DNA from: Sphingomonadaceae bacterium | GTDB lineage: Bacteria > Pseudomonadota > Alphaproteobacteria > Sphingomonadales > Sphingomonadaceae | DNA: 5,559 bases | Direction: 5' to 3' | NCBI GenBank assembly: GCA_016462305.1 | Contig: JAEMTM010000119.1 | Coordinates: 1-5,559, forward strand | In this document: positions 1 to 5,559 of the stretch, piece by piece | Layout: each line of letters starts with the position of its first letter | Position numbering within the stretch: the first letter of the stretch is position 1 | The notes under the pieces: generated by a model | What the model saw: the letters and a program-made list of their open reading frames with translations, nothing else | Database searches by the model: none | Told to the model about the DNA's origin: nothing | Program-made: the position numbers and the translations under genes

Positions 1-1
1 C

Positions 2-2080
2 GTTCCGGCCTTTGCTGAAGAGAGCGCGGATGCCGAGATTACGGTCACAGGCATCCGCCAAGCCTATCAGGGCGCGTTTGAAGCGAAAGAAGTCCCACAA
101 GCGGTTAGCGTGATCGCTTCCGAGACTTTGGAAGACAATGTCATCTTACGCCTGACAGATGCTCTTGACCTGAACGCCTCCGTTTCCCGACAGAATAATT
201 TTGGTGGCCTGTGGGATAGTTATGCAGTGCGCGGTTTTGCGGGCGATGATAATCTTCCTAGCGGCTATCTGGTCAATGGCTTCAATGGCGGTCGCGGCTT
301 TGGCGGGTCGCGTGATGTGGCTGGTGTCGAACGGATTGACGTGTTGAAGGGGCCCGCAGCGGCGCTTTATGGGCGCGGAGAGCCGGGTGGTACAGTCAAT
401 ATCATTACCAAACAGGCTGAATTTGATGCCCTGAAGGTCAACGCGTCAGGCCAATATGGCAGTTTCGACCGGGTCCGTTTTGATACGGATGCTAACATCC
501 CAATTGGCGAGAGCATCGCCGTGCGCCTGATCGCATTCTCCGAAAAATCAGACAGTTTCCGAACAACGGTTGATAGCAAGCGTTATGGCTTGCTGCCCTC
601 CGTCGCCTTGAAACTCGCAGAAGGCACGGTAGTCAGCTATGAGCTTGAGTGGACGCGCAGCGAGGCTGACTTTGACCGCGGCATCGTTGCGCCTGGTGGC
701 AATCTGAACGCCATGCCGCGCCGCAATTTTCTTGGAGAGCCGGGCGACGGACCGCTTGAGGCGAATGTAACCGGTCATCAGTTGCAATTGCAGCACGCGT
801 TTTCGGATGATTGGAGTGTGTTGATCGGCACAAGCTATCGTGAAACCGATTTGGAAGGTTTTTCCAGCGAAGCCGAGCTTGCCAGTGGTAGACAGTTGCT
901 TGGCCGCCCCGCGACACCCGATTTGCTGTCGCGACAGCGCCGCTTCCGCGACTTTGAAGGCGAACATTTCGTGGTGCGCGGCGAGCTGTCGGGTGATTTC
1001 GCGGTTGGCGGATTGCGGAACCGCTTGCTGCTTGGTGTCGATTATGACGCATTCGACAATAGCCAGCTTTTCCTGCGTTTCCGCCCCGGGTCAGTAACCG
1101 CCACGTCAACCCAAGCCGCGCAATATGCGATCAACATCTTAAACCCGGTTTATGGGCGCTTCCCCCTTCCCGTGGCGGGGCCGTTGACCAACCGGCTCGA
1201 TCAGCAAAAGGCCTATGGCTTTTATCTGCAGGATCAGATCAGCCTGTCTGACGCGCTCCAGGTTCGGATCGGCCTGCGCTATGATGATTACGATGTTCGT
1301 TCGCTTAACCGGGCGACAAGCGTCAGTCAGAACCGCGCGTTCAGCCGGGTCAGTCCGCAATTCGGGCTGGTTTTTAAGGCGAGCGAAGCAGTGTCATTTT
1401 ATGCGGCTTATGGCGAAGGCTTCCGCTCCAACCTTGGCGCGCGCGCCAATGGCGAGGTGTTCGATCCGGAGTTTAGCAAATCTTTTGAAGCCGGGGCCAA
1501 ATTCGGGCTGTTCGACAACAGCTTGAGCGGCACAGTTTCATTGTTCAAACTGAAAAAACGCAACGTCCTCGCAGCCGATGTTGCCAATCCCGGTTTTTCG
1601 ATTCCGATCGGCAAGGCGGGCAGCACAGGCGTTGAATTTGATCTTGCGGGCAAGCTGCCCGGCGATGTCGATTTGCTCTTCTCCTACGCTTATGTGGATG
1701 CCGAAGCGAAGGCAGATACTCTCGATCCCAACTTCTCGCTGCAAATTCGCTCGGGCGATCCGTTGATCAATATTCCCAAGCACAGCCTCAATGCGCAGCT
1801 CTCAAAGCGCTTTACCATCGGCGATGATCGCGGCCTGACCTTTGGTGCGGGCGTTCAGCATGTCAGCAAACGACTGGGGGAGACAGCCACGACCTTCTTC
1901 CTGCCCAGCTACACGCTATTACGCGCCTTTGCTAAGGTCGAGTTGATGGAGGGGTTGGAAGTGTTTGGCGATGTCAAAAACCTGTTCAACGAAACCTATT
2001 TCACGAATAGCTTTGCCCGTCTGTGGGTCGCCCCCGGCAGCCCGCGCGCGTTCACGGTAGGTGCAAGGGTCAGTTTCTGA
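2..2080 (+). CDS. TonB-dependent siderophore-type outer membrane receptor (5' partial)
   Basis: This is a TonB-dependent outer membrane receptor of the FhuA/FpvA siderophore class, which would import a ferric chelate or similar ligand using TonB-ExbBD energy. The frame is open from base 2 with no in-frame ATG before the conserved region, so the true start lies before the window; 692 codons are visible. Codons 1-5 (VPAFA) look like the end of a signal peptide with an AxA-type cleavage site. A TonB box follows at codons 12-18 (EITVTGI). The plug covers about codons 30-137 and ends in the family hallmarks ERIDVLKGP (110-118) and GRGEPGGTVNIITK (124-137). The rest is a 22-strand-type barrel, with the late motif DVKNLFNETY and a terminal phenylalanine (FTVGARVSF), the usual BAM signal. 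The visible mature length fits a complete receptor. No STN signalling domain fits between signal peptide and TonB box, so sigma/anti-sigma transduction is unlikely. A GTG at 110 is inside the plug and is not the start. The substrate is not determinable. The stop overlaps the next gene's ATG by one base. Confidence 0.95.
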   Translation, partial: VPAFAEESADAEITVTGIRQAYQGAFEAKEVPQAVSVIASETLEDNVILRLTDALDLNASVSRQNNFGGLWDSYAVRGFAGDDNLPSGYLVNGFNGGRGFGGSRDVAGVERIDVLKGPAAALYGRGEPGGTVNIITKQAEFDALKVNASGQYGSFDRVRFDTDANIPIGESIAVRLIAFSEKSDSFRTTVDSKRYGLLPSVALKLAEGTVVSYELEWTRSEADFDRGIVAPGGNLNAMPRRNFLGEPGDGPLEANVTGHQLQLQHAFSDDWSVLIGTSYRETDLEGFSSEAELASGRQLLGRPATPDLLSRQRRFRDFEGEHFVVRGELSGDFAVGGLRNRLLLGVDYDAFDNSQLFLRFRPGSVTATSTQAAQYAINILNPVYGRFPLPVAGPLTNRLDQQKAYGFYLQDQISLSDALQVRIGLRYDDYDVRSLNRATSVSQNRAFSRVSPQFGLVFKASEAVSFYAAYGEGFRSNLGARANGEVFDPEFSKSFEAGAKFGLFDNSLSGTVSLFKLKKRNVLAADVANPGFSIPIGKAGSTGVEFDLAGKLPGDVDLLFSYAYVDAEAKADTLDPNFSLQIRSGDPLINIPKHSLNAQLSKRFTIGDDRGLTFGAGVQHVSKRLGETATTFFLPSYTLLRAFAKVELMEGLEVFGDVKNLFNETYFTNSFARLWVAPGSPRAFTVGARVSF
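11..58 (+). other. Signal peptide end and TonB box of the receptor
   Basis: In the receptor frame the first codons read VPAFA-EESADAEITVTGI. The AFA (bases 8-16) fits a signal peptidase I site. EITVTGI (bases 35-55) matches the TonB box type (D/E-x-I/T-V-V-T-G/A) found near the mature N-terminus of these receptors. The short distance between the two shows that almost the whole mature protein is in the window and only the start codon and most of the leader are missing. The exact cleavage position is inferred. Confidence 0.7.
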
Positions 2081-2082
2081 TG
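2065..2082 (+). promoter_or_regulatory. RBS and 1-nt stop/start overlap, receptor to ATPase
   Basis: AAGGG at 2065-2069 lies 10 bases before the ATG at 2080-2082, which shares its A with the receptor stop codon (TGATG). This decides the ATPase start: the protein begins MAAIEIADV, directly at the first strand of an ABC domain. The frame stays open further upstream (to about 2023), but that part is receptor sequence in another frame and has no ABC similarity. The overlap suggests translational coupling. Confidence 0.6.
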
Positions 2083-2790
2083 GCCGCGATTGAAATAGCT
2101 GATGTGCGCGTTGCGCGTGGTGGGAAGCGCATACTCCATGATCTTTCGCTGACGGTCGCAGCAGGCGAAATCTATGCGTTACTGGGTGGCAATGGCGCAG
2201 GCAAATCGACGACATTAGCGGCCTTGCTCGGATTTTTGAAACCCAGCGCCGGTCAGCTTATGGTCGCAGGGATTGATCCTGTGACCAACGCCGAAGCGGC
2301 ACGCCACAAAATCGCCTATCTGCCCGAAAATGTCGCGCTCTATGAACATCTGACTGCGCGGGAGAATGTCGATTATTTTTTGGCGTTGGCGGGTGAAACC
2401 CACAGCAACACGGACATTGAGGCTGCGTTTGATGCCGCAGGCCTGCAAAGTGAAGCACGCAGCCGGAACCTATCGGGTTTTTCAAAGGGGATGCGGCAAA
2501 AGGTGGCCATTGCGCTTGCGGTGGTGCGGCAGGTGCCTGTGCTGTTGCTCGACGAGCCGACGTCCGGCCTCGATCCCAAGGCGACAGCGGATTTCAATGC
2601 GCTGCTTTCGACATTAAAGGCGCGCGGCACCGCGATCCTGATGGTGACGCACGACCTGCTGGGGGCGGCGGATTGCGCCGATCGGATAGGTTTCCTTGAT
2701 GCCGGGCGCATTGTCGAAGAAGTAAACCGCGCACAAGGCTTTGATGTCGTGACGCTCCACCGCCGTTATGGAGAGGCCGCCGCCGCATGA
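2080..2790 (+). CDS. ABC transporter ATP-binding protein (ABC-2 / NosF-like class)
   Basis: This 236-residue protein is a single, complete ABC nucleotide-binding domain that would power the two permeases encoded next. Visible motifs in order: Walker A GGNGAGKST (36-44, Lys42); a Q-loop region IAYLPENVALYEHLT (78-92), where the usual Gln is Glu83; the signature LSGFSKGMRQK (131-141), a variant in which FSKGM stands at the LSGGQ position; Walker B VLLLDEP (154-160, Asp158 and catalytic Glu159); D-loop SGLD (162-165); and switch His191 (VTHD). The YLPEN and SKGMRQK variants are typical of ATPases serving ABC-2 permeases, including NosF of nitrous-oxide reductase clusters, rather than siderophore-import ATPases of the FecE/FhuC kind. 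That points to export or envelope remodelling, but the resemblance is to the class and no nos genes are seen, so no gene name is given. Its stop overlaps the next ATG by four bases (ATGA). Confidence 0.94.
   Translation: MAAIEIADVRVARGGKRILHDLSLTVAAGEIYALLGGNGAGKSTTLAALLGFLKPSAGQLMVAGIDPVTNAEAARHKIAYLPENVALYEHLTARENVDYFLALAGETHSNTDIEAAFDAAGLQSEARSRNLSGFSKGMRQKVAIALAVVRQVPVLLLDEPTSGLDPKATADFNALLSTLKARGTAILMVTHDLLGAADCADRIGFLDAGRIVEEVNRAQGFDVVTLHRRYGEAAAA
2770..2790 (+). promoter_or_regulatory. RBS and ATGA overlap, ATPase to first permease
   Basis: GGAGAGG at 2770-2776 is a purine-rich Shine-Dalgarno-like motif 10 bases before the ATG at 2787. ATG (2787-2789) and the ATPase stop TGA (2788-2790) form an ATGA junction, the usual sign of translational coupling between subunits of one complex. 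Confidence 0.6.
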
Positions 2791-4232
2791 ACGCGATACG
2801 GCTGATTGCACGCGATGAATGGCGGCTGCTGCGACGCAATCGCGTCGCTATGCTTGGGCTTTTGATGTTGATTGCGTTGTCGATTCTGGCTGCGCTGACG
2901 TCGATCAGTAGCCGCGATAACAGCGATGCCATCCGCGCCCGTTTTCAGCAACAGGCCGATGCGGCCTTTGATGGTGCCCCTGCGCGTCACCCGCACCGCA
3001 TGGTGCATTATGGCCATTTCGTCTTCCGCCCGCTGCCTGTATTGGCCGCGTTCGATCCGGGCGTTGACGCGTTTACGGGCAATACGATCTTCCTTGAGGG
3101 CCATAGGCAAAACAGCGCCAACTTTGGCGATGTGCGACAAAGCTCGCTACTCGTCCGTTTCGGCCAACTCACCCCGGCATTCGTCTTACAAGTGCTCGCA
3201 CCATTGATGCTTATCTTTATCGGCTTTGGCGCAGTCGCACGCGAACGTGAGCGCGGGACGATCCGACAGATGTTTGCGCACGGCGTATCTGCACGCAGCC
3301 TTTTGTTGGGAAAGGCATGGGGGCTGGCAAAGGTAGCTGCGCTGATGCTGGCGCCGGCTGCGCTCGCATTGGGCTGGCTGATAATATTCGCGGGTGCACC
3401 GCGCGTTCCCGGCCTCTTAATGCTCGGCGGCTATGCGCTCTACCTTGCGATCTGGGTGTTATTGATAACGATAGCTTCGGCACGCGCCGCGCAGGCGCGC
3501 ACCGCTCTGATGGCGCTGATCGGGATATGGGCCTTTGCCGTGATCCTGCTGCCGCGCATTGCGCCGGACTTGGCGCTCGCCGCCAACCCAGCGCTTACGC
3601 GATTGGAAACCGATATTGCAATTCAGAGGGATTTACGGGCGATGGGTGATAGCCATAATCCGGACGATCCCTTTTTCAAAGCCTTCAAGGCGCGCACGCT
3701 TCAACAATATGGCGTGGACAAGGTTGAAGACTTGCCCGTCAATTATCGTGGACTGCTGGCTTTAGAAGGCGAAAAACTGACATCAAAACTGTTCGATGAT
3801 TATGCAACGCGTCAGTTCGAAACGCAAAAAGCGCAAAGCCAGCAAACCGATTTGGTAGGTCTATTCAGCCCAGCCATCGCGCTGCGCCGCGCCTCGATGG
3901 CGATTGCCGGGACCGATCTTGAGGGACATCGACGCTTCCTTTCGCAATCGGAGGCCTATCGCTTCGATATTGTGCAGCAGCTTAATGCATTGCAGGCGAA
4001 ATCCATTGCCTATGCCGACGACAGCAATCGCAACAAAGATCCGGAGGCTGCGCGCCGTGTGCGGATCGACCCGAAGAATTGGCAAGACGTGCCCGACTTC
4101 AATTATCGCGGTGCCTCGACACCGGAAAAAGTGAAGGCCGCCTTGCCGGGTCTTGCAATGCTCCTGACGTGGCTTGTTGCCTTACTGCTTGGCATGCACT
4201 TTACGGTTAGGCGGCTAGAGGCAGCGGCATGA
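2787..4232 (+). CDS. ABC-2 type permease with DUF3526-type periplasmic domain (first of pair)
   Basis: This is a 481-residue inner-membrane permease. By hydrophobicity and positive-inside charge I place six TM segments at about 20-38, 129-149, 178-202, 209-229, 240-258 and 453-471. The N-terminal DEWRLLRRNR is the cytoplasmic start usual in ABC-2 permeases, and RERERGTIRQ (152-161) after TM2 is the expected cytosolic coupling region that contacts the ATPase. Residues 39-128 form a periplasmic loop with a histidine-rich stretch (His68, 70, 74, 77; then LEGH with His106). Residues 259-452 form a large periplasmic domain with family-type motifs HNPDDPFF (290-297), LPVNYRG (316-322), LFSPAIALRR (359-368), AGTDLEGH (374-381) and EAYR (389-392), which I recognise as DUF3526-like from memory. 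The chain ends with TM6 and a short cytosolic RRLEAAA. The ATG is supported by GGAGAGG upstream. It likely pairs with the next gene's product as a heterodimer; the substrate is unknown. Confidence 0.88.
   Translation: MNAIRLIARDEWRLLRRNRVAMLGLLMLIALSILAALTSISSRDNSDAIRARFQQQADAAFDGAPARHPHRMVHYGHFVFRPLPVLAAFDPGVDAFTGNTIFLEGHRQNSANFGDVRQSSLLVRFGQLTPAFVLQVLAPLMLIFIGFGAVARERERGTIRQMFAHGVSARSLLLGKAWGLAKVAALMLAPAALALGWLIIFAGAPRVPGLLMLGGYALYLAIWVLLITIASARAAQARTALMALIGIWAFAVILLPRIAPDLALAANPALTRLETDIAIQRDLRAMGDSHNPDDPFFKAFKARTLQQYGVDKVEDLPVNYRGLLALEGEKLTSKLFDDYATRQFETQKAQSQQTDLVGLFSPAIALRRASMAIAGTDLEGHRRFLSQSEAYRFDIVQQLNALQAKSIAYADDSNRNKDPEAARRVRIDPKNWQDVPDFNYRGASTPEKVKAALPGLAMLLTWLVALLLGMHFTVRRLEAAA
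4217..4232 (+). promoter_or_regulatory. RBS and ATGA overlap, first to second permease
   Basis: AGAGG at 4217-4221 lies seven bases before the ATG at 4229. ATG (4229-4231) overlaps the first permease's stop TGA (4230-4232) as ATGA. This supports the start MSPLWTREARLF and coupled, near-equal synthesis of the two permease subunits. Confidence 0.6.
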
Positions 4233-5479
4233 GCCCTTTGTGGACACGCGAAGCTCGGCTTTTCCTGCGGCAACGTCTGGCGCTGCCCGCATTATTGTTA
4301 ATGGCGATCCTGTCCATTTTTAGTGTCTGGGCGGGCATGACCGAGATGTCACGTCAGCGGGACATTATCGCGCGTATCCAGCCGCAACAGGCAGCCGATG
4401 TCGCGGCCGTTGCCAAATGGGTGACCAAGGAAGGGGATGCCGGAAGTGCCGCTTATTCCACTTTCCATGCGACATGGGACGCGCCGTCCGCACTCGCCTT
4501 TGCCGCCATCGGCCAACGCGATGTTGCCCCTTATATCCTGCGCGTCCGGGCGCTGGGACTAGAGGCACAACTCTATGAAAGCGAAAATTACAATGCAGAG
4601 CTGGCGCTGCCGGGCCGCTTCGACTGGGCGTTTGTGCTGACATATATTGCGCCGTTGTTCGTCATCATCCTGTTCCACGACCTGAAATCGGGCGAGCGAG
4701 AGGCTGGCCGTTTCAATCTGCTCGCTGCCATGGCGCGAAGCGAGCGGGGTTTATGGCGACGGCGCATTGTCCTGCGGCTGGGTGCGTTGTGGCTGATGCT
4801 AGCACTACCTTTTGCCGTTGGCGCGATGATTTCGGGTGCGCATTTTGGCGGCATCGTAATGTTCTTTTTGGTCTCCGCGGTCTATCTTGTCTTCTGGACC
4901 CTGCTCTGCCTGTGGATCGGTGGTCGGCGCTGGAGCTCGGTTACCAATGCCGCGACATTGGCGGCAAGCTGGCTCGTGCTCACGTTAATCCTGCCTGCGG
5001 TGGCGCATCTCGCCATCAACATGGCAGTGCCGGTGCGTCAGGGTGTAGAGCTCACGCTTGCGCAGCGTGAGAAAATCCATGGCGGTTGGGACCTGCCCAA
5101 GGCGGAAACAATGCAGGCCTTTTTCAAGGTCCATCCCGAATGGAAAGACACCAAACCGGTCGAAGGCGGCTTCCACTGGAAATGGTATTATGCTTTCCAG
5201 CATCTGGGCGACCTTGCCGCTGGCGGCCAAGCAAAGGCCTATCGTGCCGGCTTGGAAAGGCGCGATAGCTTGACGGCGCGGGCAGGCGTCCTCCTGCCTG
5301 CCGTGGGCGTCCAGACGCTTCTCCATCGCGCGGCAAAAACGGATATGCGCGCAGGCCTTGCCTATCAGGATCGCATTCGCATCTATCATGAACGGCTGCG
5401 GCGCTTTTATTATCCCTATCTGTTCAACGAAACGCCCTTTCGCGAAGCCGATTTTGCCAAGACGCCGAAATGGGATTGA
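4229..5479 (+). CDS. ABC-2 type permease, DUF3526-like (second of pair, no C-terminal TM)
   Basis: This 416-residue membrane protein is a diverged partner of the preceding permease. TM segments are placed at about 18-36, 131-150, 180-201, 207-230 and 241-261. The loop 37-130 is periplasmic and carries motifs such as FAAIGQRD (91-98), VRALGLEAQLYE (106-117) and GRFDWAFVL (129-137). SGEREAGRFN (154-163) after TM2 is the likely coupling region facing the ATPase, and GGRRW (231-235) after TM4 fits the positive-inside rule. From 262 a periplasmic domain runs to the end, with LLPAVGVQ (355-362) standing where the first permease has LFSPAIALR, and YHERLRRFYYPYLFNETPF (386-404) near its close. Unlike its partner, it stops at KTPKWD, where the partner continues to a sixth TM helix, so its C-terminus is predicted free in the periplasm. 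The next 80 bases show no hydrophobic helix in any forward frame, giving no sign of a recent frameshift. DUF3526 membership is from memory; permease identity is firm. Confidence 0.85.
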   Translation: MSPLWTREARLFLRQRLALPALLLMAILSIFSVWAGMTEMSRQRDIIARIQPQQAADVAAVAKWVTKEGDAGSAAYSTFHATWDAPSALAFAAIGQRDVAPYILRVRALGLEAQLYESENYNAELALPGRFDWAFVLTYIAPLFVIILFHDLKSGEREAGRFNLLAAMARSERGLWRRRIVLRLGALWLMLALPFAVGAMISGAHFGGIVMFFLVSAVYLVFWTLLCLWIGGRRWSSVTNAATLAASWLVLTLILPAVAHLAINMAVPVRQGVELTLAQREKIHGGWDLPKAETMQAFFKVHPEWKDTKPVEGGFHWKWYYAFQHLGDLAAGGQAKAYRAGLERRDSLTARAGVLLPAVGVQTLLHRAAKTDMRAGLAYQDRIRIYHERLRRFYYPYLFNETPFREADFAKTPKWD

Positions 5480-5559
5480 GTGATGCGGATGTCACGCCCC
5501 CCAATAGCCAGTCGCGGGTTCAATGTTTTGCCTGCCATCGTTCGGATTGGTTCGGGGGC
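5480..5559 (+). other. Unassigned 3' edge; short open frames on both strands
   Basis: These 80 bases after the last stop cannot be assigned. Forward, one frame from ATG 5470 (10-nt overlap with the permease end) is open to the edge and contains CFACH at 5524-5538. A second, from GTG 5480 or ATG 5483, is also open and begins MRMSRPPIASRG. On the minus strand a frame entering from the edge ends with a TGA at 5494-5492, closing in NIEPATGYWGA, which would be the tail of a convergent gene; another ends at 5522-5520. None has a convincing Shine-Dalgarno or recognised domain. No hairpin followed by a T-run (terminator) is seen. Confidence 0.4.

Noticed and set aside
548..1109. Long minus-strand open frames opposite the receptor
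   Set aside because: They lie wholly inside a gene with strong family motifs, show no recognisable domain, and are basic/Cys-rich or low in order, as expected of antisense shadows in GC-rich DNA.
2023..2079. Upstream in-frame extension of the ATPase to about 2023
   Set aside because: The extra 19 residues are the receptor's C-terminal codons read in another frame and have no ABC similarity. The ATG at 2080 has an AAGGG motif and starts exactly at the ABC fold.
110..2080. GTG at 110 as the start of the receptor
   Set aside because: The same frame is open back to base 2 and encodes a signal-peptide end, a TonB box and the first plug strand (VPQAVSVI). Starting at 110 would remove export and TonB contact, so the gene is 5' truncated by the window edge.
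2373..3140. Minus-strand open frames across the ATPase/permease junction
   Set aside because: They are antisense to Walker B, the D-loop and TM1 of clear genes, have no Shine-Dalgarno or domain support, and overlap each other in different frames.
2080..4232. Naming the ATPase and permease nosF/nosY
   Set aside because: The ATPase shares class features with NosF, but the permeases are a DUF3526-type pair with large periplasmic domains, unlike the single NosY, and no nosZ, nosD or nosL is in view.
4985..5389. 134-codon minus-strand open frame opposite the second permease
   Set aside because: It is antisense to conserved permease sequence, with no recognisable motif or ribosome site; treated as a shadow.
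1..5559. CRISPR arrays, tRNA/rRNA genes, insertion sequences, operon promoter or Fur box
   Set aside because: I found no regularly spaced repeats, RNA gene signatures, transposase or terminal inverted repeats. The sequence is nearly all coding, and the promoter region would lie upstream of base 1.
5520..5559. Terminator-like structure near the 3' end (GTTCGG repeated around 5540-5556)
   Set aside because: The two GTTCGG copies are in direct, not inverted, orientation and no T-run follows, so it is not a Rho-independent terminator.

Overview
The window is a compact, single-direction (+ strand) stretch of bacterial DNA, moderately GC-rich and almost entirely coding. Gene content and codon style (frequent GGC, GCG, CGC and GAT) suggest a Gram-negative alphaproteobacterium, most plausibly of the Sphingomonadales. 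An outer membrane receptor requires a diderm cell, and tandem DUF3526-type ABC permeases next to TonB-dependent receptors are, from memory, common in sphingomonads and xanthomonads. The taxonomic call is inference.

Layout: (1) positions 2-2080 hold a TonB-dependent siderophore-type outer membrane receptor. Its start lies before the window, but the end of the signal peptide, a TonB box, the plug and the whole beta-barrel are visible. (2) 2080-2790 encodes an ABC ATPase of the ABC-2/NosF-like class with all core nucleotide-binding motifs. (3) 2787-4232 and (4) 4229-5479 encode two different permeases of the DUF3526 type, each with a large periplasmic loop after TM1 and a large periplasmic domain near the C-terminus. 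(5) The last 80 bases (5480-5559) cannot be assigned; short open frames run to the edge on both strands.

The four genes are joined by stop/start overlaps (1 nt, then 4 nt twice), each with a Shine-Dalgarno-like motif inside the preceding gene. They are therefore almost certainly one translationally coupled operon. Its promoter would lie upstream of the window, and no terminator is seen at the 3' end.

Working model (inference): ATPase plus the permease heterodimer form one inner-membrane ABC-2 machine with unusually large periplasmic parts, co-produced with a TonB-driven outer-membrane receptor. There is no periplasmic binding protein and no FecCD/FhuB-type importer permease in view, so this is not a textbook siderophore importer. 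The complex could export a metallophore or peptide, extract or remodel an envelope component, or serve an undescribed uptake route. The substrate cannot be read from the sequence.
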